Below the pieces are notes generated by a model. It worked only from the letters and a program-made list of their open reading frames with translations, was not told where the DNA came from and did not search any database. The position numbers and the translations under genes were made by a program. Below, in pieces: positions 24,519-33,027 of a DNA stretch of 64,000 nucleotides. The stretch comes from an uncultured Kiritimatiellota bacterium. Lineage in GTDB: Bacteria; Verrucomicrobiota; Kiritimatiellia; RFP12; UBA1067. Each line of letters starts with the position of its first letter. Positions within the stretch are counted from its first letter, which is position 1. The stretch spans positions 6,451 through 70,450 of the forward strand of contig CAKUCX010000011.1 in NCBI GenBank assembly GCA_934643865.1, read 5' to 3'.

Positions 24519-25659
24519 CCTCCGCTTCCGGGGCGGCGAGCCGGGCGGCGAGCGCGCGCTTCGCGGCGGCGAAGCGCGCGTCGAGCCGCGCGTAGGCCGC
24601 CTGCCGCGCGGCGGCGAAGCGGTCACGGAGCTGCGGGTCCTCCACACGCCGGACGACCTCCTCGGCAAGCGCGTCCCAGTCGCAGGCGAAGACCGACCCC
24701 ACCGTCGTCTCGCCGAAGTTCGCGAGCCAGTTCGCGAGCTTCGAGCCGCGCGCGATCCCCATGACGGGCGTGCCGACGTTCGCGGCGAGGATGAGAAGAT
24801 GCAGGCGGCTCGACAGGACGAGGTCGCACGCTGCGGCCTGCCCGGCGACGGCGTCGGGCGTCGCGCCGCCGAATATGTCGGCGACGCCGAGCGCGCGCAT
24901 GAACACCGCGTCGGTCTTCGGATTCATCGGTACGCCGACGACGCGGACGCCCGCCGCCGCGAGACGCGCGAGGAAACGCTTCACGCCCGCCACGTCCCGG
25001 ACGGCGCGCTGCGCCGAGAGGCAGAGGCCGAGCGTCGGGGCGGCGGCGCGTGCGGACGGGGCGGCGGCGCGCGGACGGCTCTGGTTGACGGCCGTGTCGG
25101 CCGCCACCTCCGCGCCCGCGAATCCGAAACGCGCGAGCTCCGCCGCGCTTTCGGGGTCGCGCGTCCACACGCCCGCGCAGCGCGGGAGGGTCGCGCGCAG
25201 AAGGCGCGCGAGACGCGCACGCAGAAGGCGCTCGTAGAGGCCGACGGCCCCCAGGCACGCGAGCACCTTCCGCCGGCGACCGTGCGCCGCGAAGAAGACG
25301 GGGTTGAGCTCGCTGTCCATGCCGACCGACCAGACGAACGTCCGCACGCCCGCGCGCTGCGCCCGCCGCAGGAGATCGAGCGAGACGAACGGGTAGTCCG
25401 AAAGCCCCGTCGCCCCGCACCAGACGTAGACGTCGAAGGCGCGGACGGCGGCGTCGAAGGCCGCCGCCGGCGTGCCGGCGAAACCGTAGGGCGGAAGGAC
25501 CTTCACGCCCAGCAGCGCTTCGGCCGCAGGGTCGTTCGTCGCGACCGCGAGCTCGGCCGCCGGCGCGATCTCGCGCATCATCTCCACGACGCAGGCGAGG
25601 ATCGCCTCGTCGCCGATGTTGTCGCAGCCAAACGGAACGCCGCCGAGGAGAATCCTCAT
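24502..25659 (-). CDS. Polysaccharide pyruvyl transferase family protein
   Basis: The 385-residue protein starts MRILLGGVPFGCDNIGDEAI, the GxxNxGDE opening of the CsaB/PssM-like family that transfers pyruvate from PEP to cell-surface sugars. Later segments include CGATGLSDYPF, VWTRDPESAAEL (sugar-binding Arg), LSSRLHLLILAANVGTPVMGIARGSK (the SRxH signature with substrate-binding Arg-His). The start codon overlaps the TGA of a 34-residue upstream ORF. It ends 17 bp inside the convergent metK. The adjacent PP-loop gene on the same strand could belong to the same surface-sugar pathway. Confidence 0.8.
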   Translation of the reverse strand: MRILLGGVPFGCDNIGDEAILACVVEMMREIAPAAELAVATNDPAAEALLGVKVLPPYGFAGTPAAAFDAAVRAFDVYVWCGATGLSDYPFVSLDLLRRAQRAGVRTFVWSVGMDSELNPVFFAAHGRRRKVLACLGAVGLYERLLRARLARLLRATLPRCAGVWTRDPESAAELARFGFAGAEVAADTAVNQSRPRAAAPSARAAAPTLGLCLSAQRAVRDVAGVKRFLARLAAAGVRVVGVPMNPKTDAVFMRALGVADIFGGATPDAVAGQAAACDLVLSSRLHLLILAANVGTPVMGIARGSKLANWLANFGETTVGSVFACDWDALAEEVVRRVEDPQLRDRFAAARQAAYARLDARFAAAKRALAARLAAPEAEARARP

Positions 25660-25760
25660 GTGCGGACGCCTCCGGCCTGCGGGGGGACGCGGCCTTGCCG
25701 ACAACAGGGCCGCAGGCGCCTGAAGCCCTTGACGCCTGAGGGGTTCTTCTCGGGTCTCAT
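25656..25760 (-). CDS. Leaderless 34-residue upstream ORF coupled to the pyruvyl transferase
   Basis: The ATG at 25760 lies exactly 6 nt after a TGCTATACT box, matching the leaderless starts elsewhere in the window. The 34-residue basic peptide (MRPEKNPSGVKGFRRL at its start, ending in GGVRT) stops at a TGA that overlaps the ATG of the next gene (ATGA). It resembles no family known to me. It could be a leader peptide that delivers ribosomes to the following start by termination-reinitiation, or a non-functional frame over a leader. Confidence 0.45.
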   Translation of the reverse strand: MRPEKNPSGVKGFRRLRPCCRQGRVPPQAGGVRT

Positions 25761-25766
25761 GCCGGC

Positions 25767-25775
25767 AGTATAGCA
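25767..25775 (-). promoter_or_regulatory. Extended -10 promoter (TGCTATACT), leaderless
   Basis: TGCTATACT ends 6 nt before the ATG of the 34-residue ORF and about 107 nt before the pyruvyl transferase start. Confidence 0.6.
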
Positions 25776-25798
25776 CATCCCCCCTGCGCCGACGGCGT

Positions 25799-27022
25799 TC
25801 AGCGTCCGTCTCCCAGGATTTTGTGCTTGAGGCGGCCCAGGAAGGACTTGACGAAAAGGCGGCGCGCCATGCGCGGCTTCAGCGCCGCGAGGGCCGCCTG
25901 CGCCATCGCGTCGCCATGGCGAAGCCAGCGCTGCGAGAGGAGCCAGTAGTCGTATTCGTCCCGGTGCGCGCGGTAGTCCTTCACGTCGAACACGCGGGCG
26001 AACCGGTCGAGCGCGCCGAGCGCGTCCAGAAGAAGGATCGTGCGTCGGCACTTCGAGCAGCGTCCGCAGTTCGGGAAGCCGTTGGCGCTGCCCGCGCCCG
26101 CCTGGAAACAGCAGTCCAGATACTTCTGGGCCGCCGCGTCGTCCGCGAGCTGCACGAGCTTGTCCCGGCGCGTGAGCGCGAATCCCGCCGGGACAACCTG
26201 CAGCGTGCGCGTCGTGAAGGCGATCGCTCCCAGCGCATCCATCCAGGCGGAGTCCTCGACGGCGTGTTCGGAGAGCCGGCAGTCGCGGAAGTCGTAGCCG
26301 TCCGAGGCGTAGAGATAGACGCCCCAGAGCTTCGCGAGCATGTGGATCGCAAAGGCGTTCGAATACTTGACGGCCAAGGCGTGGTCGCGCGGGAACGCCG
26401 CATGGAGATTCGAGTCCGCCTCGACGAGCGCGTAGCCGTACTCCGCGGCGAACGCCCGCGCCTGGCGGCGCTGCCATGCGAACTGCTGCGCTTCCCGCCC
26501 CTTCTTGTACGCGCCGACGTTGAAGATGACGAGATGCGTGATTTCGTGCGCGCCGCCGCGCCCCTTCCCGTAGGCATGCACCGCCTGCAGCGAATCGACG
26601 CCGCAGGAGATGCCCGTGCCGACCTTTCCGGCGGTGACGAGCGGCGCCGTCGCCGCAGGCGCGGAGATCGCCGGCGCCACGAGGCCCGGCTCGGCCTTGA
26701 CGACGGCCGGCACAAGCGTCTCGGTGAGGTTGTGGAGAAGTTCCGCCGTGACGGGCGCGACGCTCACGAGATCGTAGCCTTCGTGCAGGGCCGTGTAGAG
26801 AAGTCCGACGAGAAAGGCGTCGCCGCGTGCGACGTTCAGGTACGGCGCATATGCCGCCTCGACCTCGAACCAGAGCGCGCGCGTCTCGCCCGCGACATCG
26901 ACCTGCGCGACGGCCCGCGCGCGGCCCGCGCCCGTTTCAAGGACGGGCCGCCCGATGACCATCGTCCGGCGGCCGGCCGTCGCACGCGCGGCACGGCGTC
27001 CGCTCTGTTCGGCGCTTGGCAT
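25799..27022 (-). CDS. ExsB/QueC-like PP-loop ATP pyrophosphatase family protein
   Basis: The 407-residue protein has a PP-loop-like motif in GKVGTGISCGVDSLQAVHAYG (SxGxDS) near residue 165, preceded by a 150-residue N-terminal region. NCGRCSKCRRTI near residue 330 gives a C-x2-C-x2-C cluster, possibly for zinc. The family adenylates carboxyl or amide groups, but this is longer than QueC and its substrate is not clear. The start at 27022 lies 10 nt after a TGGTATAAT box; MVIGRPVLE at 26962 is an alternative. It sits just upstream of the pyruvyl transferase, suggesting a shared surface-polymer role. Confidence 0.6.
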   Translation of the reverse strand: MPSAEQSGRRAARATAGRRTMVIGRPVLETGAGRARAVAQVDVAGETRALWFEVEAAYAPYLNVARGDAFLVGLLYTALHEGYDLVSVAPVTAELLHNLTETLVPAVVKAEPGLVAPAISAPAATAPLVTAGKVGTGISCGVDSLQAVHAYGKGRGGAHEITHLVIFNVGAYKKGREAQQFAWQRRQARAFAAEYGYALVEADSNLHAAFPRDHALAVKYSNAFAIHMLAKLWGVYLYASDGYDFRDCRLSEHAVEDSAWMDALGAIAFTTRTLQVVPAGFALTRRDKLVQLADDAAAQKYLDCCFQAGAGSANGFPNCGRCSKCRRTILLLDALGALDRFARVFDVKDYRAHRDEYDYWLLSQRWLRHGDAMAQAALAALKPRMARRLFVKSFLGRLKHKILGDGR

Positions 27023-27032
27023 TCCGCCGCCC

Positions 27033-27041
27033 ATTATACCA
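27033..27041 (-). promoter_or_regulatory. Extended -10 promoter (TGGTATAAT) of the PP-loop gene
   Basis: TGGTATAAT ends 10 nt before the ATG at 27022, with no Shine-Dalgarno in between apart from GGCGG. Confidence 0.6.
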
Positions 27042-27173
27042 CAGATTCCGCCCCGACCGCCGAGCGTCCAGGGACCCGGCACTGCGCGCAACAGGGCGGC
27101 AAGCAGACTGCGCGGCAGGCGGCGGACGGCCCTGGGGCGAGACGACGAAAAACGGCCCGCGCGCGAGGCGACA

Positions 27174-27182
27174 TGGTATAAT
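27174..27182 (+). promoter_or_regulatory. Extended -10 promoter (TGGTATAAT) of dapL
   Basis: TGGTATAAT lies 42 nt before the dapL ATG. The 130 bp between this box and the divergent PP-loop promoter show no other clear element. Confidence 0.65.
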
Positions 27183-27224
27183 GGACGGTGTCTTTGAACC
27201 CAAACGGAAACGGAACGACAGAAG

Positions 27225-28454
27225 ATGATCCGCGTCAACGAAAACTACCTGAAGATCCAGGCCAGCTACCTGTTCACCGAAATCGCCCACCGCGTCAAGG
27301 CCCACCAGGAGGCCCATCCCGAGGCGAAGATCATCCGCCTCGGCATCGGCGACGTCACCGAGCCCCTCGCACCCGCCGTCGTCGCAGCGATGCACAGGGC
27401 CGTCGACGACGAGGCCGCCCGCGAGACGTTCCACGGCTACGGCCCCGAGCAGGGCTACGCCTTCCTGCGCGAGGCCGCCGCCGCCCACGACTTCCAGGCC
27501 CAGGGCCTCGACGTCGCCGCCGACGAGATCTTCATCTCCGACGGCGCCAAGTGCGACTGCGCCAACATCCAGGAGATCTTCGGCGCGGACGTGCGCATCG
27601 CGGTCGGCGACCCCGTCTACCCCGTCTACGTGGACACGAACGTCATGGCCGGCCGCACGGGCGCGAGCGTGGACGGCCGCTACGCCAACCTCGTCTACCT
27701 CGACGGCACGGCCGCAAACGGCTACGTGCCCTCCCCCGCCGACCTCAAGGAACCCGTCGACGTCGTCTACCTCTGCTACCCGAACAACCCCACCGGCGCC
27801 GTCGCCACCCTCGCGCAGCTCCAGGCGTGGGTGGACTGGGCGCGCGCGAACAAGGCGCTCATCCTTTTCGACGCCGCCTACGAGGCCTTCATCCGCACGC
27901 CCGGCATCCCCCGCTCGATCTACGCCTGCGAGGGCGCGCGCAGCTGCGCGATCGAGTTCCGCAGCTACTCGAAGACGGCCGGCTTCACGGGCGTGCGCTG
28001 CGGCTACACGGTCGTGCCGAAGGGACTCGTCGGCTACACGCAGGACGGGACGCCCGTCGAACTGCGGCCCCTCTGGACGCGTCGCCAGACGACGAAGTTC
28101 AACGGCTGCAGCTACATCACCCAGCGCGGCGCGGCGGCGATCTACACGCCCGAAGGACAGGCCCAGGTGAAGGCCACCATCGACTTCTACCTCGAAAACG
28201 CCCGGATCGTCAAGACCGCCCTCGCCCGGCACGGCTACTCCATCACGGGCGGCGTCGACTCCCCCTACCTCTGGGTGGACGTCAAGGGCGACTCCTGGGA
28301 CTTCTTCGACCGCATCCTCAAGGAGGCGAACGTCGTCACCACCCCGGGCGCCGGCTTCGGAAAGGACGGCGAGGGCTACATCCGCATCTCCGCCTTCAAC
28401 AGCCGCGCGAACGTCGAGGAGGCCGTCACCCGCCTCGCGCGCGTCCTCGGCTGA
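27225..28454 (+). CDS. dapL: LL-diaminopimelate aminotransferase
   Basis: The 409-residue PLP enzyme converts tetrahydrodipicolinate directly to LL-diaminopimelate for lysine and peptidoglycan. The N-terminus IRVNENYLKIQASYLF and IRLGIGDVTEPLAP are characteristic of DapL. ISDGAKCDCANIQEIFG and YLCYPNNPTGAV precede the PLP lysine in YSKTAGFTGVRCGY (Lys250). DapL is typical of Chlamydiae, Verrucomicrobia, plants and some anaerobes, which supports the taxonomic reading. Confidence 0.94.
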   Translation: MIRVNENYLKIQASYLFTEIAHRVKAHQEAHPEAKIIRLGIGDVTEPLAPAVVAAMHRAVDDEAARETFHGYGPEQGYAFLREAAAAHDFQAQGLDVAADEIFISDGAKCDCANIQEIFGADVRIAVGDPVYPVYVDTNVMAGRTGASVDGRYANLVYLDGTAANGYVPSPADLKEPVDVVYLCYPNNPTGAVATLAQLQAWVDWARANKALILFDAAYEAFIRTPGIPRSIYACEGARSCAIEFRSYSKTAGFTGVRCGYTVVPKGLVGYTQDGTPVELRPLWTRRQTTKFNGCSYITQRGAAAIYTPEGQAQVKATIDFYLENARIVKTALARHGYSITGGVDSPYLWVDVKGDSWDFFDRILKEANVVTTPGAGFGKDGEGYIRISAFNSRANVEEAVTRLARVLG

Positions 28455-28458
28455 GGCC

Positions 28459-30864
28459 TCACTCGAAGTAGCGGTAGAGGAAGCGCCCGTCCGGGGCCGT
28501 GTCGCCGTGCAGGTAGAAGTCGAGGATGTCGCCGTCCCCTCCCGGGCCCGGCGTGTTGTCCGCCCACTTGAAGCGGAGGTCGATGCGCCCGGACTGTCCC
28601 AGGGACGCGCGGGGAAGTGAGACTTCAAGCGACGAGCCCGAGATCTTCATCGGCACCCGGGCGATCTCGCGCCAGGCCCACCCTCCCGTGCAGACCTCGA
28701 GGATCGCCGTGCGGTCGTCGGGCGGCGGTACGCGGTTGACGACGAAATGGAAATGGTTCCAGTTCGGACGCGGATCGTCCGGCACCAGGGCCGCCGAGAG
28801 GAAGAGGCGCATCCAGGCCGGGTCGGTACGGGGTGAAATCGGCGCGGCGCAGTCCACGCGGAACCGCAGCGTCGTGGCGTCATGCTCGACCCGGCACTCC
28901 GCCAGGTCGTTGCGTCCCGTCGAATCACGATAGCGGCGCGTACCGTATCCGGCGGCATCGCGCGGCTGCGTGTCGCCCAGGGCGTCCCGGTAGACGGGAT
29001 GCTCCCGCGCGGCCCGCTGGGGGCGCACCCCGCGGAAAGCCCGCACGCCCTGCACGAGCTGGTAGTAGAAGTGGTCCTTCAGCACGCCCGCGCTGGGTTC
29101 GATGTCACGGCTGCACGGCGGCGAGAACTGGTCGGGGAAGGCCCCCTCCGTTCCCATCCACGACGGGAAATGAAGGGCGACGTACTCGTTCCACCCCGTG
29201 ATGAAGAGGTAGTCGGGATCGATCTCGCGGGCCCGCGCCAGCTGCTGGGCGAACCCATCCCCCCAAAGGAAGCGCAGGGGTTCGTCGCGGCGTGGATTGC
29301 GGTCGGGGGCGTAGTACAGGCGTTCTCCGGGCCGCAGTTCCGCCCCGGAGGGCCCCATGTAGGCCCGGCCGAACACATTGACGTCGTTCATCGCGGCAAG
29401 CCCGCACCCGCCGTCCCGCTTCCGCCAGGAATGGTTCTGGGCCACGCCGGCGGCGCACATCTCAAACGTCCCGTCGGAACGGCGCCCGTAGGCGTGCTGC
29501 GGATAGCACTCCAGCCAGCACCACTGGTTGGGCGCGGCGGGGCCGGCCGTGTAGGAGGGCTGCAGCGGACGGAAGGTGAAGAAGCGGAGCGTCTCCTCGC
29601 AGGCGCGGCGCTCTTCGGCGGAGGCCGCCGGATCCTTCGCCCTCCGGGCGATGACGCAGGGATCCGCGTGTACGAGGGGGCGTCCCTCCCAGTAGTGCCA
29701 GAGATCCCGGAACCGGCCCGGGCGATAGACGTCCCGGTACAGCTGGAGCAGGCTCTTCACCTGAACCGGCTGTTCCCCAAAGGGCAGCATGAAGGCGACG
29801 CGCGGCGTCCGGAATCCATCCCGCCGAAGGGCCGCCCATGTCTTCGCCAGCGTCCAGAACGAAGCCATCCACGTGCGCTCGCCGTTCGTGGCGTCAAAGA
29901 CGACGGCGTCGACGCCGGCTGCGGCGAGCATCTGGGCATGGCGGTGCGACACCCAGGCATCCGTGGTGCGGTAGTAGCCGAAGAGGGGCTGATCCCAGTG
30001 GTGGCGCATCCAGAAAGGCCCCCACTTCGGATCCCCGGGGCGGTCCGCGAGGGAGGGATCGGAAGCGAGGATTTCGGCGTTGTTCACGGGCAGCGCGGGG
30101 TTGTCGCAGCCCTCGTGCCATGTCCAGTAGAAGATGCCGACCTGCCGGCGGCGCGGGGACGGCAGCGTCCGGGCATCCCCTAGAATGCGGCCGAGCCCGT
30201 CGATGGCGTCCCAGGTGTCCGCGAAGAGGTCACGCTCGGCGAAGACCCGTCCGGGGATCAGCCGGCCCTCCGCATCCGAGACGCCGTCCGTCTCGGCCGG
30301 CGCGCAGGTCGGCCCCGACAGCAGCCGGTAGAGGGCCCAGTCCCCCGCAAAGGGGACGTCCAGGCCCGCGACCGTCACGGCGAACTCGAAGGCGCCCGCG
30401 ACAGGGCGTCCGTCCACGTAGGATTCCGCGCCGGCGACGCCCCTTGGCGATTTCCACACGCCGACCGTCTCAGTCCCCCGCGAGAGTTCCGCGTAGTAGG
30501 TTCCGGCCGGGTGGGGCTTGAAGGAAAGGCGTAGCGTGGCGTTGTCGGGGAAGTCCTCAAAGCGCCGGGCGGCAAGGGCGCCCCGGGCGCAGGAGGCCTC
30601 CACGCTCCCCGCCCAGGGATAGAGCGAAAGGGTGAGCCCGCCCCTGTCGTTCCCGTAGCTGGGGCAGCGGGCGTCGACGCCGACGATGTCCCGCTCGACC
30701 GAGAAGCGGACGCCCGCCCTGCCATCGGCCCCTATCCGCTGGGGACGATGGCCCTCGGCCCCATCATGGAGAGGGATCCGCCCCTCCCACGCACCCGCCC
30801 GCACAGGCGCCCGCCCCAGCGCCAGGAGAACAAGCGCGAGCGGAATCTTCAGCCGTGTCTTCAT
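28459..30864 (-). CDS. Secreted glycoside hydrolase-like protein, unassigned family
   Basis: The 801-residue protein has a signal peptide (MKTRLKIPLALVLLALGRA). A beta-rich N-terminal region of about 230 residues is followed by a probable TIM barrel: VGIFYWTWHEGCDN, HHWDQPLFGYYRTTDAW, AAAGVDAVVFDATNGERTW and DYLFITGWNEYVALH (Trp-Asn-Glu, candidate catalytic acid). The C-terminal 180 residues look like a carbohydrate-binding sandwich. The overall layout recalls GH71/GH99-like enzymes, but the assignment is tentative. The start overlaps the 3' end of queH by 101 bp. It ends 4 bp from the convergent dapL. Confidence 0.6.
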   Translation of the reverse strand: MKTRLKIPLALVLLALGRAPVRAGAWEGRIPLHDGAEGHRPQRIGADGRAGVRFSVERDIVGVDARCPSYGNDRGGLTLSLYPWAGSVEASCARGALAARRFEDFPDNATLRLSFKPHPAGTYYAELSRGTETVGVWKSPRGVAGAESYVDGRPVAGAFEFAVTVAGLDVPFAGDWALYRLLSGPTCAPAETDGVSDAEGRLIPGRVFAERDLFADTWDAIDGLGRILGDARTLPSPRRRQVGIFYWTWHEGCDNPALPVNNAEILASDPSLADRPGDPKWGPFWMRHHWDQPLFGYYRTTDAWVSHRHAQMLAAAGVDAVVFDATNGERTWMASFWTLAKTWAALRRDGFRTPRVAFMLPFGEQPVQVKSLLQLYRDVYRPGRFRDLWHYWEGRPLVHADPCVIARRAKDPAASAEERRACEETLRFFTFRPLQPSYTAGPAAPNQWCWLECYPQHAYGRRSDGTFEMCAAGVAQNHSWRKRDGGCGLAAMNDVNVFGRAYMGPSGAELRPGERLYYAPDRNPRRDEPLRFLWGDGFAQQLARAREIDPDYLFITGWNEYVALHFPSWMGTEGAFPDQFSPPCSRDIEPSAGVLKDHFYYQLVQGVRAFRGVRPQRAAREHPVYRDALGDTQPRDAAGYGTRRYRDSTGRNDLAECRVEHDATTLRFRVDCAAPISPRTDPAWMRLFLSAALVPDDPRPNWNHFHFVVNRVPPPDDRTAILEVCTGGWAWREIARVPMKISGSSLEVSLPRASLGQSGRIDLRFKWADNTPGPGGDGDILDFYLHGDTAPDGRFLYRYFE

Positions 30865-31450
30865 GTGTACGCCCCCCGGTCCGCCGCAGTCTGGAGAACT
30901 CGCACCCGCAATGGGACTGGCGGTAAAGTCCCAATTCCGCCGACCGCTTCAGCGAACGGAGGAAGCCGTCTCCCTTCTTGAAGTCGCGCGCGAGGAACAT
31001 CGGCGCGGCGGATGCGCTGCCGCCGCAGGGGGCGGCCGAGACCGTCCACGCCGCCTCCTCGCCGGCGGCGAAGACAACGGGCGAGACCTTGTGCGGCGAG
31101 ACGGTGAGCGAGGTCGTGAACGCCTCGTAGCCGTGCGCGGCGGCATAGGCGGCCGTGCGGGCGAGCGAATAGCGGAAACAGCGCGCGCAGCGGGCGCCCT
31201 TCTCCGGCTCGCGCTCGAAGCCGCGCGCGACCTGTTCCAGCCAGTCCGCGTGGTCGTAGGCGTCGGCGACGACCGGCACGCCGTCCGCCGCACCGAGCCG
31301 CCGCGCCGCCGCGAGGCGGCGCGCGAACTCGTCAGCCGTGTCGATGTTGCAGTTCGAGAAGAAGAGGGCCACGTCGTGGCCCTCCTCCCTCAGGCGCGGC
31401 GCGCAGGCGCTCGCGCACGGTCCGCAGCAGGTGTGCAGCAGCACCTTCAC
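30764..31450 (-). CDS. queH: Epoxyqueuosine reductase QueH
   Basis: The 228-residue protein has the QueH (DUF208) cysteine pattern: LLHTCCGPCAS at the N-terminus, EKGARCARCFRYSL near residue 85 and YRQSHCGCEFS near residue 180, which ligate a Fe-S cluster and metal. It performs the last reduction to queuosine in tRNA. The GTG start is 1 nt after the guaB stop, so the two are co-transcribed. Family members normally end soon after CGCEFS. Here about 40 low-complexity residues follow, read out of frame within the next gene, so the native stop appears lost. Confidence 0.85.
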   Translation of the reverse strand: MKVLLHTCCGPCASACAPRLREEGHDVALFFSNCNIDTADEFARRLAAARRLGAADGVPVVADAYDHADWLEQVARGFEREPEKGARCARCFRYSLARTAAYAAAHGYEAFTTSLTVSPHKVSPVVFAAGEEAAWTVSAAPCGGSASAAPMFLARDFKKGDGFLRSLKRSAELGLYRQSHCGCEFSRLRRTGGRTHEDTAEDSARACSPGAGAGACAGGCVGGADPSP

Positions 31451-31451
31451 G

Positions 31452-32954
31452 TCACGTCCGGTAGTTCGGCGCTTCCTTCGTGATCGTGATGTCGTGCGGA
31501 CGCGCCTCGCGCTGGCCCGCCGCCGTCACGCGGTAGAACTTGCCGCGCGCCTGCAGCTCGGCGATCGTCTTCGTGCCGCAGTAGCCGAGCGACGCGCGCA
31601 GGCCGCCGCAGAACTGCGTCATGATCGACGACACGTGGCCCGAATACGGCACCATGCCCTCGATGCCCTGCGGCACGAGGTCGTCCTCGCTCTCGTTGTC
31701 CTGGAAGTAGCGCGCGCGCGAACCCTTGCCGTTCTTGAGCGCGGCCATCGAGCCCATGCCGCGGTAGACGACGTACTTGCGCCCGTTCGCGTAGATCTTC
31801 TCGCCCGGGCTCTCCTCCGTGCCCGCGAGGACGGAGCCGAGCATCACGCTGTCCGCGCCGGCGGCAAGCGCCTTCGGCACGTCGCCGGAGAGCTTGATGC
31901 CGCCGTCGGCGATCACCGCGACGCCCGAACCGCGCAGGGCCTTCGCCGCGCTGTAGACGGCAGTGAGCTGCGGGATGCCCACGCCGCAGACGACGCGCGT
32001 CGTGCAGATGGAGCCGGGGCCGATGCCGACCTTGACGGCGTGCGCGCCGCACTTGGCGAGCGCGGCCGCCGCCTCGCCCGTCGCGATGTTGCCGGCGATC
32101 ACGTCCACCTTCGGGAAGTTCTTGACGATGTACTTCGTCATCTCCATGATGCCCTTCGAGTGGCCGTGGGCGGAGTCGACGACCACCACGTCCACGCCCG
32201 CCTCGGCGAGCTTCTCCATGCGCGTGAGGTCGCCCTTGCCGCCGCTGACGGAGGCCGAGACGCGCAGGCGGAACTGCTCGTCGCAGTTGTAGGAGGGGTT
32301 CTTGTTCTCGACAAGGCGCTGCACGTCGGTGAAGGAGTAGAGCCCCACGACGTGCCCGACCTTGTCGACGAGCGGGAGCTTGCCCATCTTGTGGGCGCGC
32401 ATGATGTCGTAGGCCTTCTTGAGGGAGGTGCCGGGCTTGGCGGTGATGGGGTCCTTCTGCATCACGTCGCGCAGCTTCGCGGCGTCCTTCGGCGCGTAGC
32501 GCATGTCGGCGCCCGAGATCATGCCGACGAGGCGGTCTTCGTCGTCGAGGACGGGGAAGCCGTTGAACGTAAGGCCGAGGCGGCGCTTCTCCGCGCGGAG
32601 GAAGGCGATGTCGTCGTTCGCGTGGAAGCAGACAGGCTTGGCGATGAGGCCGTTGAGGTAGTTCTTGACCTTCGCGACCTCGGCGGCCTGGGCGTCCTCT
32701 TCGAGGTTCTTGTGGATGACGCCGACGCCGCCGGCAAGCGCCATCGCAATCGCCATCGGGGCCTCGGTGACCGTGTCCATGGCCGCCGAGATGAACGGCA
32801 CCTTCATCTTCTGGCGCGCGGTGAGCTTCGTCTCGAGCGAGGCGTCGTCCGGCAGGAAATCGGCATACTGGGTGACGAGCGTGACGTCGTCGTAGGTGAG
32901 GCCCTCGAACGGAAAGGTCTTCATGAAGGCGTCGAGATACTTGTTGGTGGCCAT
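31452..32954 (-). CDS. guaB: Inosine-5'-monophosphate dehydrogenase
   Basis: The 500-residue enzyme oxidises IMP to XMP in GMP synthesis. The N-terminal half contains paired CBS domains (around residues 95-215, with RDVMQKDPITAKPGTS). The catalytic loop is VGIGPGSICTTRVVCGVG with the active Cys, followed by VIADGGIKLSGDVPKAL and the flap YRGMGSMAALK. AGGAG lies 6 nt before the ATG. A TATAAA-type box is about 35 nt upstream. queH follows immediately. Confidence 0.95.
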   Translation of the reverse strand: MATNKYLDAFMKTFPFEGLTYDDVTLVTQYADFLPDDASLETKLTARQKMKVPFISAAMDTVTEAPMAIAMALAGGVGVIHKNLEEDAQAAEVAKVKNYLNGLIAKPVCFHANDDIAFLRAEKRRLGLTFNGFPVLDDEDRLVGMISGADMRYAPKDAAKLRDVMQKDPITAKPGTSLKKAYDIMRAHKMGKLPLVDKVGHVVGLYSFTDVQRLVENKNPSYNCDEQFRLRVSASVSGGKGDLTRMEKLAEAGVDVVVVDSAHGHSKGIMEMTKYIVKNFPKVDVIAGNIATGEAAAALAKCGAHAVKVGIGPGSICTTRVVCGVGIPQLTAVYSAAKALRGSGVAVIADGGIKLSGDVPKALAAGADSVMLGSVLAGTEESPGEKIYANGRKYVVYRGMGSMAALKNGKGSRARYFQDNESEDDLVPQGIEGMVPYSGHVSSIMTQFCGGLRASLGYCGTKTIAELQARGKFYRVTAAGQREARPHDITITKEAPNYRT

Positions 32955-32985
32955 GCGTACTCCTGGTCTGTGCTTTTCCCGCGTA

Positions 32986-32994
32986 TTTATACTC
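32986..32994 (-). promoter_or_regulatory. Possible -10 region (AGTATAAAT) of guaB
   Basis: AGTATAAATACG about 35 nt before the guaB start. It lacks the extended TG element seen elsewhere, so confidence is lower. Confidence 0.4.
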
Positions 32995-33027
32995 TTTCCG
33001 CGCCCGAAAGGCAAGCCGGAAGGCTTC

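Noticed and set aside
25799..27022. The PP-loop protein as QueC of queuosine synthesis, given queH nearby
   Set aside because: It is nearly twice the length of QueC and lacks its usual zinc-site spacing; only the PP-loop-like motif and a Cys cluster are shared.
28900..29010. YRDALG and YRDSTGR motifs in the 801-residue hydrolase as related to the secreted YRDAMGR repeat protein
   Set aside because: They occur in a conserved-looking surface segment of the hydrolase without tandem repetition; the resemblance is short and probably coincidental.
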